From NCBI RefSeq assembly GCF_014836905.1, contig NZ_JACSPZ010000010.1:1-64000 (forward strand): a DNA stretch of 64,000 nt, read 5' to 3'. Below the pieces are notes generated by a model. The model was not told the origin of the DNA. It made no database searches and saw only the letters and a list, made by a program, of their open reading frames with translations. Below, one piece after another: positions 17,338 to 25,993 of this stretch (the first letter of the stretch is position 1; every line of letters starts with the position of its first letter). The translations under genes were made by a program, and so were the position numbers. Source of the DNA: Solibacillus faecavium (lineage in GTDB: Bacteria; Bacillota; Bacilli; Bacillales_A; Planococcaceae).

Positions 17338-18411
17338 TCAATCTCTATTGTATTGAAGCTGTTGTTTTTCAGTATGGCGCTCTAATGCTAAGTTAATAAG
17401 TTCCTTAACTAGTTGAGGATATGTTAGATCTGTATGCTGCCATAGCAACGGGTACATACTAACCGGTGTGAAACCTGGCATTGTATTTACTTCGTTAATG
17501 AAGATTTCATTATTATCCGTTACGAAGAAATCCGCTCGGACTAACCCTGCTCCATCAATTGCTTTAAACGCTCTTTTCGCCATATCAACTAAGTCTGAAT
17601 AGACATTTGCTTGCAGATCGGCTGGAATAATCAAGGCTGTAGAGCCGTCTTTATATTTTGAATCATAATCGTAAAAATCTGTCATTGGCTTAATTTCACC
17701 CGCTACAGAAACGTTTGGAGTATCATTCCCTAAAACGGCAAGCTCAATCTCACGTGCTTTAATACCTTGTTCGATGACAATTTTGCGGTCATACTGCAAT
17801 GCGAATTGTACTGCTTTTTCCAACTCTTCCGCATTGGTTGCTTTACTAATTCCAACACTAGATCCAAGGTTAGCCGGTTTTACAAACATAGGGTAACCTA
17901 ATGCTTTTTCGCATTTATTAATCCATGCTGTTTTTTCACGCTCCCATTCACTACGGATAAAAGATTCATATGGTACTTGGGGTAAATTCGCCATTTCAAA
18001 TAACTGTTTCATTACTACTTTATCCATACCGGCTGCAGAACCAAGGACACTATTTCCTACATAAGGAATATTCAAAACTTCCAAAAAGCCCTGTACAGTT
18101 CCATCCTCGCCGTTTGTTCCATGCAATAATGGGAAAACTACATCGAATGGATTTTCCATATGAGCATTTATGAATTGCGTTATATTATTTTCAGATTGCT
18201 CTGAAGTCGTTGTAAATTGTAATTGTTCAATTGATTGAGCGGGTTCTGATAATTGAGGTCCAACACGCCATTCACCTTTTAATGTAATAAAAATTGGAAA
18301 GACGTCAAACTCATTAAAATCTACCGCCTGCGTTACAGCCTTTGCAGTAGATAGTGATACTTCATGCTCGGCAGACTTACCACCATATAATAAACCGATT
18401 CTTTTTTTCAT
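17338..18411 (-). CDS. ddl: D-alanine--D-alanine ligase
   Basis: 357 aa ATP-grasp ligase. N-terminal YGGKSAEHEVSLSTA (9-23), the omega-loop/ATP region GYPMFVKPANLGSSVGISKA (about 172-191) and the C-terminal metal-binding block FINEVNTMPGFTP (about 307-319). It is the VanA-like Bacillales type with a Tyr-containing YDYDSKY loop. It makes the dipeptide used by MurF next door. The ATG at 18411 is preceded by GGAGGTCAAAAG. Confidence 0.97.
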   Translation of the reverse strand: MKKRIGLLYGGKSAEHEVSLSTAKAVTQAVDFNEFDVFPIFITLKGEWRVGPQLSEPAQSIEQLQFTTTSEQSENNITQFINAHMENPFDVVFPLLHGTNGEDGTVQGFLEVLNIPYVGNSVLGSAAGMDKVVMKQLFEMANLPQVPYESFIRSEWEREKTAWINKCEKALGYPMFVKPANLGSSVGISKATNAEELEKAVQFALQYDRKIVIEQGIKAREIELAVLGNDTPNVSVAGEIKPMTDFYDYDSKYKDGSTALIIPADLQANVYSDLVDMAKRAFKAIDGAGLVRADFFVTDNNEIFINEVNTMPGFTPVSMYPLLWQHTDLTYPQLVKELINLALERHTEKQQLQYNRD

Positions 18412-18475
18412 TCTTTTGACCTCCAGTTTTTACTAACGTTATTTTATCACGAATCTCCTGTACGCTGAAATCGGA

Positions 18476-18510
18476 TAAAAAACACTCACTGCCTGGTTCG
18501 CTGTGAGTGT
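18476..18510 (-). terminator. terminator after the 249-aa protein gene
   Basis: Stem ACACTCAC/GTGAGTGT with a 13-nt loop followed on the minus strand by TTTTTTATCC. The stem begins within the stop codon of the gene. Confidence 0.8.
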
Positions 18511-19259
18511 TAACTAATTTGTATTAATTCATCATAGCCTTGTTTTAATATTTCATCTAAATCATCCCAAACTTCATCGGGATAATCATAGTCACTTAAC
18601 ACTCGAACTTCGATTGCATAATGGGCATTTGGCTTATCTAATTTATATAACGAAAGCAATGCACCCTCTTTTGCAAATGGTCTATATAATCTTAATGTAG
18701 AAGGATCAATTGTAGGGGAATTATTTTTGTTTTTTCTTCTCCAAAAACTTCCTCCTCCTTCTTTTTCTCTTATCATTTGATTAAATAAATTCGATATGAG
18801 TATTTCAGAATCGCCAATGAAACGATAATATACTTTTGTCATTTTGTCTGCCACAGATGAATAATAAGCGTACCGATTTTGCAGCTTGCTGAAAAAAGGT
18901 GATGCTAATGGTTCACGCTTATGACTTAAATAGAGAAGCTCTGCCTGTTCCAGCGGCGTCAATGTATTAACATTTTTTTCTGCCGCGAAGTCTACCCAGC
19001 ATATATCCTGTTTTAAGTCGCTTTCTCTTTTCAAAAAATCCCGCATATCTTCATTAGTAACAAAATCAAATTGCGTATGCATGTTAAAAGAGCCATTGTC
19101 GTAGGCATGCCTTAATAGCAAAACATTCTTTACCGGTTCTACTGAAGCCATAAATTCCCTCAGCGTAAGCCCGCTATAAATAACAAAATTTTCCACATCG
19201 TTCATATGGACATATAAATGATGCATAAAATCTTCAGCAGACTTCAATTTCTTTGCCAC
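18510..19259 (-). CDS. uncharacterised protein upstream of ddl
   Basis: 249 aa from GTG 19259, about 10 nt after AAAGGGGC; a GTG at 19268 is too close to that ribosome site. I do not recognise the family. There is no signal peptide or membrane segment, so it is probably cytosolic. It is rich in charged and aromatic residues, with a Gly-rich basic patch (EGGGSFWRRKNKNN) near residue 170-184 and an acidic C-terminus. It has its own terminator, so it is a separate unit from ddl-murF. Codon use looks like its neighbours. Confidence 0.75.
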   Translation of the reverse strand: MAKKLKSAEDFMHHLYVHMNDVENFVIYSGLTLREFMASVEPVKNVLLLRHAYDNGSFNMHTQFDFVTNEDMRDFLKRESDLKQDICWVDFAAEKNVNTLTPLEQAELLYLSHKREPLASPFFSKLQNRYAYYSSVADKMTKVYYRFIGDSEILISNLFNQMIREKEGGGSFWRRKNKNNSPTIDPSTLRLYRPFAKEGALLSLYKLDKPNAHYAIEVRVLSDYDYPDEVWDDLDEILKQGYDELIQIS

Positions 19260-19544
19260 TACTTGCACGCCCCTTTAACATGAATAATATGATTATTATA
19301 TGACTTCTTATTCAAATTTGAAACATTTTCTCATATGTTTCGTCGAACTTTTAAATTGGACTTACTAAAGTAATTTTTTTAAGAATATGATAAAGTTAAT
19401 AAAGCTTAAAATATTACTCTATTTTAAGCTCGATACTTTCTTGAATGGGTAAATTAATTAACCGTTCTCATATTAAATGCCTTCAATTTGTTGGTATCTT
19501 CTAACCCCTAGATGGGTTAAATTTAATAACTTAAGGTGAAATGA

Positions 19545-20735
19545 ATGGATACAAACAATTATAATTTTAATAAGCGCTTCGACTGGCCGCTTACTATCAT
19601 ACTATTTATATTTTTTGGTGTAAGCTTACTGGCTATCGCTTCTGCGCAAACTTCCGGGCAATACGTGACAAACTTTGTTCCTCGACAAATACTAAACTAT
19701 GCAATTTTTGCCTTTATAGTCGCAGTTGTCATGTACTTTGACCCGGATCAATACAAAAAACTGGCATGGCCGCTTTATGGTTTTGGACTACTCTTGTTAA
19801 TTGCAGTTGTAGCCATTCCGCCCTCAACAAATATAACAATTTATCGTAACGGTGCACAAAGTTGGTTTAATACACCTATCGGGAGCATTCAACCTGCTGA
19901 GTTCATGAAAACATTTTTCATTTTAGCTACTGCTTATTTAATAAGTAAGCATAATGAAAGATACCAAATTAAAACGATCAAATCGGATTTCATGTTACTC
20001 GGTAAAATTGGATTAACACTTATTGTGCCTCTTTTCTTAATTATGCTGCAACCTGACTTAGGTTCGGGATTAGTATTTTTTGCGATTACCGCGGCACTTG
20101 TTATTGTTGCCGGTGTTACATGGAAAATAATTGTACCTTTATTCGGCGGAGCCGCTGTTATCGGCGGATCTTTATTATGGATGGCACTGTACATGCAGGA
20201 TTTCCTTGAAAAAACATTTGGATTCCAGCCATATCAATTTGCCCGTATTTATTCTTGGATTGACCCGTACTCATATGCATCTTCAGACGGATATCACTTA
20301 ATTACCTCACTTAATGCGATAGGTTCAGGTGAGATTTTCGGGAAAGGGTTTATGGCACGTGAAGTATATGTTGCAGAAAACCATACAGACTTTATTTTCG
20401 CAGTAATTGGTGAAGAATGGGGCTTTGTTGGGGCGAGCGCTGTTATTTGCTTATACTTTTTGTTAATTTACCATTTAACAAAAACGACACTGTTACTTAA
20501 AGATCCATTTTGTACTTATGTATGTGCAGGAATTATTGCCATGATTACGTTCCATGTTTTTGAAAATATCGGGATGACGATACAACTATTACCTATCACA
20601 GGGATTCCTTTACCTTTCATTAGTTACGGAGGAAGTTCGATGATGGGGAATGCTCTTGCAATCGGACTCGTATACAGTATGAAGTTTCATTACCGTACGT
20701 ATATGTTTACTACGAATGATCCCGACGACGAATAA
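19545..20735 (+). CDS. rodA: FtsW/RodA/SpoVE-family glycosyltransferase, probably RodA
   Basis: 396 aa SEDS-family polytopic membrane protein with about ten transmembrane segments. Conserved blocks: QPAEFMKTFFILATA (about 117-131), LQPDLGSGLVFF (about 168-179), GSGEIFGKGF and the C-terminal GIPLPFISYGGSSM (about 351-364). SEDS proteins polymerise lipid II with a class B PBP. Location opposite ddl-murF fits a cell-wall role; the RodA assignment over FtsW or SpoVE is by length and context only. The ribosome site AAGGTGA lies before ATG 19545. Confidence 0.88.
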   Translation: MDTNNYNFNKRFDWPLTIILFIFFGVSLLAIASAQTSGQYVTNFVPRQILNYAIFAFIVAVVMYFDPDQYKKLAWPLYGFGLLLLIAVVAIPPSTNITIYRNGAQSWFNTPIGSIQPAEFMKTFFILATAYLISKHNERYQIKTIKSDFMLLGKIGLTLIVPLFLIMLQPDLGSGLVFFAITAALVIVAGVTWKIIVPLFGGAAVIGGSLLWMALYMQDFLEKTFGFQPYQFARIYSWIDPYSYASSDGYHLITSLNAIGSGEIFGKGFMAREVYVAENHTDFIFAVIGEEWGFVGASAVICLYFLLIYHLTKTTLLLKDPFCTYVCAGIIAMITFHVFENIGMTIQLLPITGIPLPFISYGGSSMMGNALAIGLVYSMKFHYRTYMFTTNDPDDE

Positions 20736-20777
20736 AATGAAAGGACCCATTTTATTATAAAGGGTCCTCTACTACTT

Positions 20778-20824
20778 AGAAATTCAGGTAGGATGAAGAT
20801 AACTCGCATCCTACCTGAATTTCT
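20778..20824. terminator. 18-bp perfect hairpin between rodA and the 45-aa ORF
   Basis: Perfect inverted repeat of 18 bp (20778-20795 with 20807-20824) and an 11-nt loop. On the plus strand it is followed by TTAATTTT. It lies directly against the stop codon of the minus-strand 45-aa ORF. A weaker stem AGGACCC/GGGTCCT (about 20743-20768) precedes it. It is probably a bidirectional terminator, although the U tracts are weak. Confidence 0.6.
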
Positions 20825-20962
20825 TTAATTTTGTGTTTGTGGAGTTTGCGTTGGTGGTGTTAAAACTTTTAAAAGCTCAAGACGAGATTTCGTAACTGTC
20901 GCCGTAACACCTAATTTTGATAAGTTTGTAACAATACGCTTTAAATCAATCTCTTTCGCCAT
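20825..20962 (-). CDS. small conserved-looking protein, 45 aa
   Basis: The frame runs ATG 20962 to TAA 20825 and encodes 45 aa beginning MAKEIDLKRIVTNLSKLG and ending in the Pro/Thr/Gln-rich PPTQTPQTQN. A good ribosome site GAGGTG lies 7 nt before the ATG. The N-terminal 34 residues look like an amphipathic helical unit. I do not recognise a family. Too short for default ORF cut-offs, but start, ribosome site and hairpin placement support a real gene. Confidence 0.65.
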   Translation of the reverse strand: MAKEIDLKRIVTNLSKLGVTATVTKSRLELLKVLTPPTQTPQTQN

Positions 20963-21303
20963 TTGATTACACCTCAAACTTTCCTTTTCTAATATATATA
21001 ACGATTTTTGGTTTTAAAAGTTTCAATTTTTAAAGGTCAGACCTTCTACTTCTATATAATATCATGTAAAAGCTTATTTATACTTTTCAGTTTCATTACA
21101 AAAGTTAAATATAGTTAAACTTAACCTTTTCCCCTAATAAATAAACCCTTTAAAAAAATATTTTGTGGGATTTTTACTTGTTTCCAACCAATTTATTTAT
21201 GTTTAACAAATATTTTATTTACATATTAAAAACAATTCGCATTTAAATTTTAGGCATGTTTAGCAAATTTTACAAGTGGAAATAGTGTTATTATCACGAA
21301 CAG
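20963..21303. other. AT-rich intergenic region
   Basis: About 340 bp between the divergent 45-aa ORF and the YwqG-family gene. It is very AT-rich and presumably holds promoters for both. I find no gene, repeat or known RNA element in it. Confidence 0.5.
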
Positions 21304-21346
21304 TTTTGAAGTAATATTGACTATTTCAATTTAAATTACTTCAAAA
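21304..21346 (+). promoter_or_regulatory. inverted repeat abutting the YwqG-family ribosome site
   Basis: Perfect 12-bp inverted repeat TTTTGAAGTAAT (21304-21315) / ATTACTTCAAAA (21335-21346) with a 19-nt spacer. The right arm runs into the Shine-Dalgarno AAGGAGG of the next gene. It could be an operator or an mRNA hairpin influencing translation. Confidence 0.5.
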
Positions 21347-21359
21347 GGAGGAACATCAA

Positions 21360-22160
21360 ATGGCACATTTAGATAAAAATATATTTATCCCTAAAGAGTT
21401 AATTAATTTTCATACGAGCTTAAGTCATTCTGCTGAACAGGTGGCTATATTAAAGCCTGTAATGGAGCCGGCGTTTCTGCACGAAAGTAAATTTGCTGGT
21501 TTGCCGTTCTTAACCCATGAAATGGAGCATCCTAAAGATAGACAAAATCGATATATGCTGTTTTTAGCACAGCTGAATTTCTCGGAAATACAGCTAGGCC
21601 ATCCATTTCCTAAAGAAGGTATTTTACAATTTTATATTGCTCAACAATGTTATGAGAAAGTAAAGTCACATTCGGAATATTGTCATTTTAAAGTTCAATA
21701 TATCCCTCATATTGCACACTATAATCAATTTATTCATGACTTTACCTATTTAGAAGAAGTAGATTTAAATAATTTTCCAATTCAGCAGGAAATGAAGCTT
21801 CTCCCTACTAAACAATTTGAACCTGTATCAGCCATGGACTATCGGCTACATAATTATTTCAAACCTGAAATGATGAATACGTCTATTACATTAGATGAGC
21901 GGTCATTCCAAGATGTTTATCTGGAAAGTTATTTAGCAGCGGAACATAAAATTGGAGGCTACCCGTATTTTATTCATCAGGATTTCCGAAAGGGTTCTAT
22001 GTATTTGCAGCATTATGACACATTATTGCTACAGATTGTTTCTAACGATGAACAAAATATAATGTGGGGAGATAGTGGTATTATTAGCTTCTTTATTAAT
22101 TCGGAAAAGTTAGCGCAATGTGATTTCTCGGATATATACTTCCATGTGGAAGAGTATTAA
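21360..22160 (+). CDS. YwqG-family (DUF1963) protein
   Basis: 266 aa. The C-terminal half carries the hallmarks of the YwqG/DUF1963 family: KIGGYPYFIHQDFR (about 197-210), LLLQIVSNDEQNIMWGDSG (about 222-240) and a final FFINSEKL strand. N-terminal part LPFLTHEMEHP (about 49-59) matches the family's domain start. Function is not established. The ribosome site AAAGGAGGAAC precedes ATG 21360. Confidence 0.85.
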   Translation: MAHLDKNIFIPKELINFHTSLSHSAEQVAILKPVMEPAFLHESKFAGLPFLTHEMEHPKDRQNRYMLFLAQLNFSEIQLGHPFPKEGILQFYIAQQCYEKVKSHSEYCHFKVQYIPHIAHYNQFIHDFTYLEEVDLNNFPIQQEMKLLPTKQFEPVSAMDYRLHNYFKPEMMNTSITLDERSFQDVYLESYLAAEHKIGGYPYFIHQDFRKGSMYLQHYDTLLLQIVSNDEQNIMWGDSGIISFFINSEKLAQCDFSDIYFHVEEY

Positions 22161-22172
22161 GAAAATTAAGAT

Positions 22173-22213
22173 ACACTCGCTTTTAGAGAATTGTCGAGTG
22201 TTTCTTTTTTTTG
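22173..22213 (+). terminator. terminator of the YwqG-family gene
   Basis: Stem ACACTCG/CGAGTGT with a 15-nt loop, then TTCTTTTTTTTG on the plus strand. Confidence 0.8.
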
Positions 22214-22255
22214 TTTAGCCTCCGTACGCTATAATGGAGAAAAGAAGGAAGGTAG

Positions 22256-23722
22256 GTGAACTTTTTGAGCTCTCTTATTCAAGGCTATTTTTTATTCCCT
22301 ATTATAATGGTTTTAAATATTCTTTTTGCAATAACAGTTATCTTTTTAGAGCGTAAAAAGCCTTCATCCACTTGGGCATGGTTACTCGTACTTTTTTTCC
22401 TCCCGTTTGTTGGATTTTTCCTCTATTTATTATTGGGAAGGCAGTTGAGGAAAAAGCACTTATTCCGGTGGGATGGAAGGAAAGATATTGGAATTGAACA
22501 GCTCATTAATTATCAAATCGAAGCAATTGAGAATAATGAACTGGAGTTGCGTACTGAGAATATAAAAAATTATAGCCATCTTATTTATATGAATTTAAAA
22601 ACAAATAATGCCGTTTTAACACAGGATAATGATGTGAAAATTTTCGATGATGGTAGTGACAAGTTTGAAGCACTTATTAGTGATATAAACCACGCAAAAA
22701 ATCATATCCACATTCAATATTATATTTTTAAACTGGATAATTTAGGGCAAAGAATTATTAATGCATTAATAAAAAAAGCCAAGCAAGGTGTGAAAGTACG
22801 GGTTCTATTTGATGAAATGGGTTCTCGTGGCATTCGCAAACGTCATTTTAAAGAACTGATTGAAGCAGGAGGAGAAGTAGAGGTATTTTTCCCATCCATC
22901 CTCCCTTTAATCAATCCTCGTTTAAACTTCCGGAATCATCGTAAAATCGCTGTTATAGATGGCAGAATCGGCTATATAGGTGGGTTTAACGTAGGGGACG
23001 AATATTTAAGCCTATCTGATCGATTCGGTTACTGGCGAGATACTCATCTGCGTATTGAAGGTAGTGCTGTTCATCCATTACAGACAAGATTTATATTGGA
23101 CTGGAATCAGGCGAGTGCCAAAAACGATATTATCTATGCAGAGCGTTATTTCCCCATTATTCCACAAAAGGGAACGGCCGCCCTTCAGATTATATCAAGC
23201 GGACCTGATACAGAATGGGAAGTAATCAAAAATAATTATTTGCATTTAATAGCAAACGCAAAAAAATACGTGTACATACAGTCCCCGTATTTCATTCCAG
23301 ATGAATCATTTTTTGATGCCATCCGTATTGCAACTCTTACAGGTATTGATGTGCGCATTATGATTCCAAATAAGCCGGACCACATGTTTGTCTACTGGGC
23401 CACTTATTCATATGTAGGTCCGCTTGTTGAAGCAGGTGCGAAAGTATATCATTATGAAAAAGGCTTTATTCATGCAAAAATGATTGTCGTTGATGATGAG
23501 ATTGCTTCTGTCGGAACAGCCAATATCGATGTAAGAAGCTTTAGTTTAAACTTTGAAGTGAATGCCCTTATCTATGACCGTTTATTGGCCCATCGTCTTG
23601 CAGAAATATTTGAAAGAGACATAATGGATTGCTCCGAGCTTACATTGGAGCTTTATAAAAACCGTTCAAACTACACTAAATTCAGAGAATCGATGTCACG
23701 ATTATTATCACCGATTTTATAG
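22256..23722 (+). CDS. cls: cardiolipin synthase (phospholipase D family)
   Basis: 488 aa. Two N-terminal transmembrane helices (about 5-30 and 38-60) are followed by two PLD domains with HKD motifs: HRKIAVIDG (about 226) and HAKMIVVDD (about 405). It condenses phosphatidylglycerol into cardiolipin at the membrane. The start is GTG 22256 or TTG 22265; the AGGTG overlapping the GTG would suit the TTG as ribosome site. Length is normal either way. Confidence 0.95.
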   Translation: MNFLSSLIQGYFLFPIIMVLNILFAITVIFLERKKPSSTWAWLLVLFFLPFVGFFLYLLLGRQLRKKHLFRWDGRKDIGIEQLINYQIEAIENNELELRTENIKNYSHLIYMNLKTNNAVLTQDNDVKIFDDGSDKFEALISDINHAKNHIHIQYYIFKLDNLGQRIINALIKKAKQGVKVRVLFDEMGSRGIRKRHFKELIEAGGEVEVFFPSILPLINPRLNFRNHRKIAVIDGRIGYIGGFNVGDEYLSLSDRFGYWRDTHLRIEGSAVHPLQTRFILDWNQASAKNDIIYAERYFPIIPQKGTAALQIISSGPDTEWEVIKNNYLHLIANAKKYVYIQSPYFIPDESFFDAIRIATLTGIDVRIMIPNKPDHMFVYWATYSYVGPLVEAGAKVYHYEKGFIHAKMIVVDDEIASVGTANIDVRSFSLNFEVNALIYDRLLAHRLAEIFERDIMDCSELTLELYKNRSNYTKFRESMSRLLSPIL

Positions 23723-23762
23723 AAAATGGGATGCGCTTATGAACAGCACATCCCATTTTTTT
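23723..23762. terminator. bidirectional terminator between cls and the carboxypeptidase gene
   Basis: Stem AAAATGGGATG/CATCCCATTTT between convergent genes, followed on the plus strand by seven T. Confidence 0.85.
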
Positions 23763-24633
23763 AATTTATTCCTAAATATTCTTCTAATGTAACTCCTGCT
23801 TCATAAACCTTTGTTGCCAAATCTCCTTCTAAATAACGGAAATGCCATGATTCATGCATGAAACCGGTAACCTGCTCCTTACCTTTAGGGTAGCGTAATA
23901 TAAAGCCGTATTTATGAGAGTTTTGAGCTAACCATTGCCCCGCTTTTGTATCACCGAAAGCATTCGTCAACCACAGATCCTCTTTACCTTTCTCGCCAAT
24001 ATCAAAGGCTAAGCCTGTTTGGTGTTCGGAATAACCTGGTCTCGCACTGTATCGATCGGCAGCATCTTTCCCATCTCTTTTCACATACCGATCATATAAT
24101 GACTTTTGATACTCATAAGAACGGAAGCCACTAAATGCTACTAGCTCCATCCCTTCTCCCTTGGCAGCTTCAGCCATTTTTTCAAATGCTGCACGTGCTT
24201 TGGAATCCTCGCCTTTATTATATGAGGCCGGTAGAGGTATTTTTTTATTTACTATTAAAACACCTTTTATAAACGTAGGATCTGTTGCAGGTTTTTGTCC
24301 TACAATATAGCCATTTTCTAGTATTGCTTCTTCTTTAGTATCTGCAGACGGTGTTTTTGGATTTTCCTCAACCGGTTTTTCGTTTTTCGTACCTGGCACA
24401 GTTGGAGGTTTTTCCTCCTGTAGTTTTGTTTCGGAATTATTCCCTTCCATTGGAGAAGGAGTAGATGATTTATCTGACTCCGCTGTTTCCTCCTCCATTG
24501 GGATGACCGGTTGCTCCGGTGTCTGAGCACTATTATATTTATAATAAACGGAGCCCAGAATCGCGATTAATAAAATGATGGAAATGGAAAAAATCAAAGC
24601 GATGGGACTCTTTCTTTTTGCTTTGTAGTTCAT
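23761..24633 (-). CDS. VanY/LdcB-type D-alanyl-D-alanine carboxypeptidase
   Basis: 290 aa from ATG 24633 (ribosome site AGAAGGCG); a TTG at 24672 overlaps the gene before and is less likely. A membrane anchor (about 11-32) is followed by a Pro/Glu/Thr-rich linker and an M15B peptidase domain. Zinc/catalytic blocks: GFRSYEYQ (about 168-175), SEHQTGLAFDIG (about 200-211) and ESWHFRY (about 258-264). It trims stem peptides in the wall; homologous to B. subtilis YodJ. It forms an operon with the small membrane protein upstream. Confidence 0.92.
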   Translation of the reverse strand: MNYKAKRKSPIALIFSISIILLIAILGSVYYKYNSAQTPEQPVIPMEEETAESDKSSTPSPMEGNNSETKLQEEKPPTVPGTKNEKPVEENPKTPSADTKEEAILENGYIVGQKPATDPTFIKGVLIVNKKIPLPASYNKGEDSKARAAFEKMAEAAKGEGMELVAFSGFRSYEYQKSLYDRYVKRDGKDAADRYSARPGYSEHQTGLAFDIGEKGKEDLWLTNAFGDTKAGQWLAQNSHKYGFILRYPKGKEQVTGFMHESWHFRYLEGDLATKVYEAGVTLEEYLGIN

Positions 24634-24658
24634 TAAAGTTCGCCTTCTTCTTTTATTG

Positions 24659-24916
24659 TTATCCGCTGACAATGACTAATAATACAACTATCGATAAAAC
24701 TGCAAACAATGCAGACATATTGCGCATCCATTTTGCTTCTTTTACATGACCTTTTTCTTTAAATGTCCTTGAACGGAAAAAATTTGTGAATGTAAACATA
24801 ATCGTCATTGATAAAATCGCTGCTTCCATATTTTGTTTTACGATAAAATACAATGCTGATAAACTTGCTCCTGCAACTAATACAAGCGATACTGCTTTTT
24901 CATACTTTTTCATCAT
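24659..24916 (-). CDS. small membrane protein, 85 aa
   Basis: 85 aa with three hydrophobic stretches (about 8-25, 31-46 and 67-84) and a basic loop FFRSRTFKEKGHVKEAKW. No family is recognised. It is 25 nt ahead of the carboxypeptidase ATG and surely cotranscribed. The ribosome site GGGAGATA precedes ATG ATG (24916/24913). A promoter with a Fur-like box lies about 70-100 nt upstream. Confidence 0.7.
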   Translation of the reverse strand: MMKKYEKAVSLVLVAGASLSALYFIVKQNMEAAILSMTIMFTFTNFFRSRTFKEKGHVKEAKWMRNMSALFAVLSIVVLLVIVSG

Positions 24917-24985
24917 TATCTCCCTTAAACTATGATTGCAAAATTCCCTATTCGATTAAGGCAACCTATCTTTTAACCTCTAGTT

Positions 24986-25019
24986 AGTATAAAACTAGTT
25001 TGAATGAGAATCAATTTTG
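24986..25019 (-). promoter_or_regulatory. promoter with overlapping Fur-like box
   Basis: Minus strand: -35 TTGATT (25014-25009), a 17-nt spacer and -10 TATACT (24991-24986). The -35 overlaps a plus-strand GAATGAGAATCAATTTTG (25002-25019), which shares the core AATGAGAATCA with the box before yclN (57238-57256). It would make the small-membrane-protein/carboxypeptidase operon iron-responsive. Confidence 0.6.
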
Positions 25020-25050
25020 AAAATCTTAATTAATCGCTTCATTATTAGCA

Positions 25051-25094
25051 AAAGAAAAACTCTACATGTAAAACGATAATCCATGCAGAGTTTT
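25051..25094 (-). terminator. terminator of the AraC-family gene
   Basis: Stem AAAACTCT-CATG/CATG-AGAGTTTT followed on the minus strand by TTTTTCTTTT, 105 nt after the gene's stop. Confidence 0.75.
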
Positions 25095-25198
25095 CGAATA
25101 TTTTTCTTTTTTTTCTGAAACTTCTCATTAAAAGTTTTTAGATAAAAATGCAATTATTGATTATGTTGATTAGTATTTAATGTTGTAGATTTAAAACA

Positions 25199-25993
25199 TC
25201 ATACATTTTCATAAACGACTTCTGACATTTCAAAACGGAAAAACTCATGATGCAACTCATCACGGAAATGCTTCGGTGTCACACCTGTATATTTTTTAAA
25301 TATTCTTGTGAAGTAACTTTGATTACAAAAGTGGAACTGCTCGGAAATTGATGTAATGCTCTTATTCGTATGACGTAAATAGTATTGAGATTCTTCTACT
25401 CTACGGACATTTAAATATTCCACCAATGTTATACCTACATGCTCACGGAATATTCGTGATAAATGACTCGTACTTATATGGAAGTTTGCTGCAATGCTTT
25501 CAACTGTCAAATCATTTTCAAGCTCATCATTTATGTACATAATCACTTTGTTTACTGTCTGATGACGGAATGTTGGCTGTTTACGATCAGCAATAAAGTA
25601 TACATAAAATTCTACTAAATCATCTGCAAATTGCAGAAACTCGGCGTCTTTCATTTTGTTTTCAACCATATCCGCACATGCTAAGTTGAAGGCAAATGCT
25701 TTTTTAGATGGAACCTGGTTGTCTAACAGCTTACGTGCCACAATTGATGACAAAGTAACAAAATATGAACGGACAACTTTTATCACTTGTTTGCCAAAGC
25801 GTGCAGATAGGATGTCTATTATTTCATGTAATGTCTTTTTCGCCTTTGTTGCCTCTAGATGATAAATCTCAAAAATTAATCGAGATTCCAATACAAAAAA
25901 ATCTTCAATACCTGCATATTGATTAATATTGTCAATCTCCTGAAAATAGCGCTTTGAAATTGTTTCCGAAATCGAATACTGATGTAGTTGCAT
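25199..25993 (-). CDS. AraC-family transcriptional regulator
   Basis: 264 aa. The C-terminal third holds the double helix-turn-helix of the AraC family: LTVESIAANFHISTSHLSRI (about 160-179) and a second HTH ending FCNQSYFTRIFKKYTGVTP (about 223-241). The N-terminal part is helical, not a cupin, and its ligand is unknown. The ribosome site GATGGGG precedes ATG 25993. A small inverted repeat CAGAAT/ATTCTG (26012-26027) just upstream could be an operator. Confidence 0.88.
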   Translation of the reverse strand: MQLHQYSISETISKRYFQEIDNINQYAGIEDFFVLESRLIFEIYHLEATKAKKTLHEIIDILSARFGKQVIKVVRSYFVTLSSIVARKLLDNQVPSKKAFAFNLACADMVENKMKDAEFLQFADDLVEFYVYFIADRKQPTFRHQTVNKVIMYINDELENDLTVESIAANFHISTSHLSRIFREHVGITLVEYLNVRRVEESQYYLRHTNKSITSISEQFHFCNQSYFTRIFKKYTGVTPKHFRDELHHEFFRFEMSEVVYENV

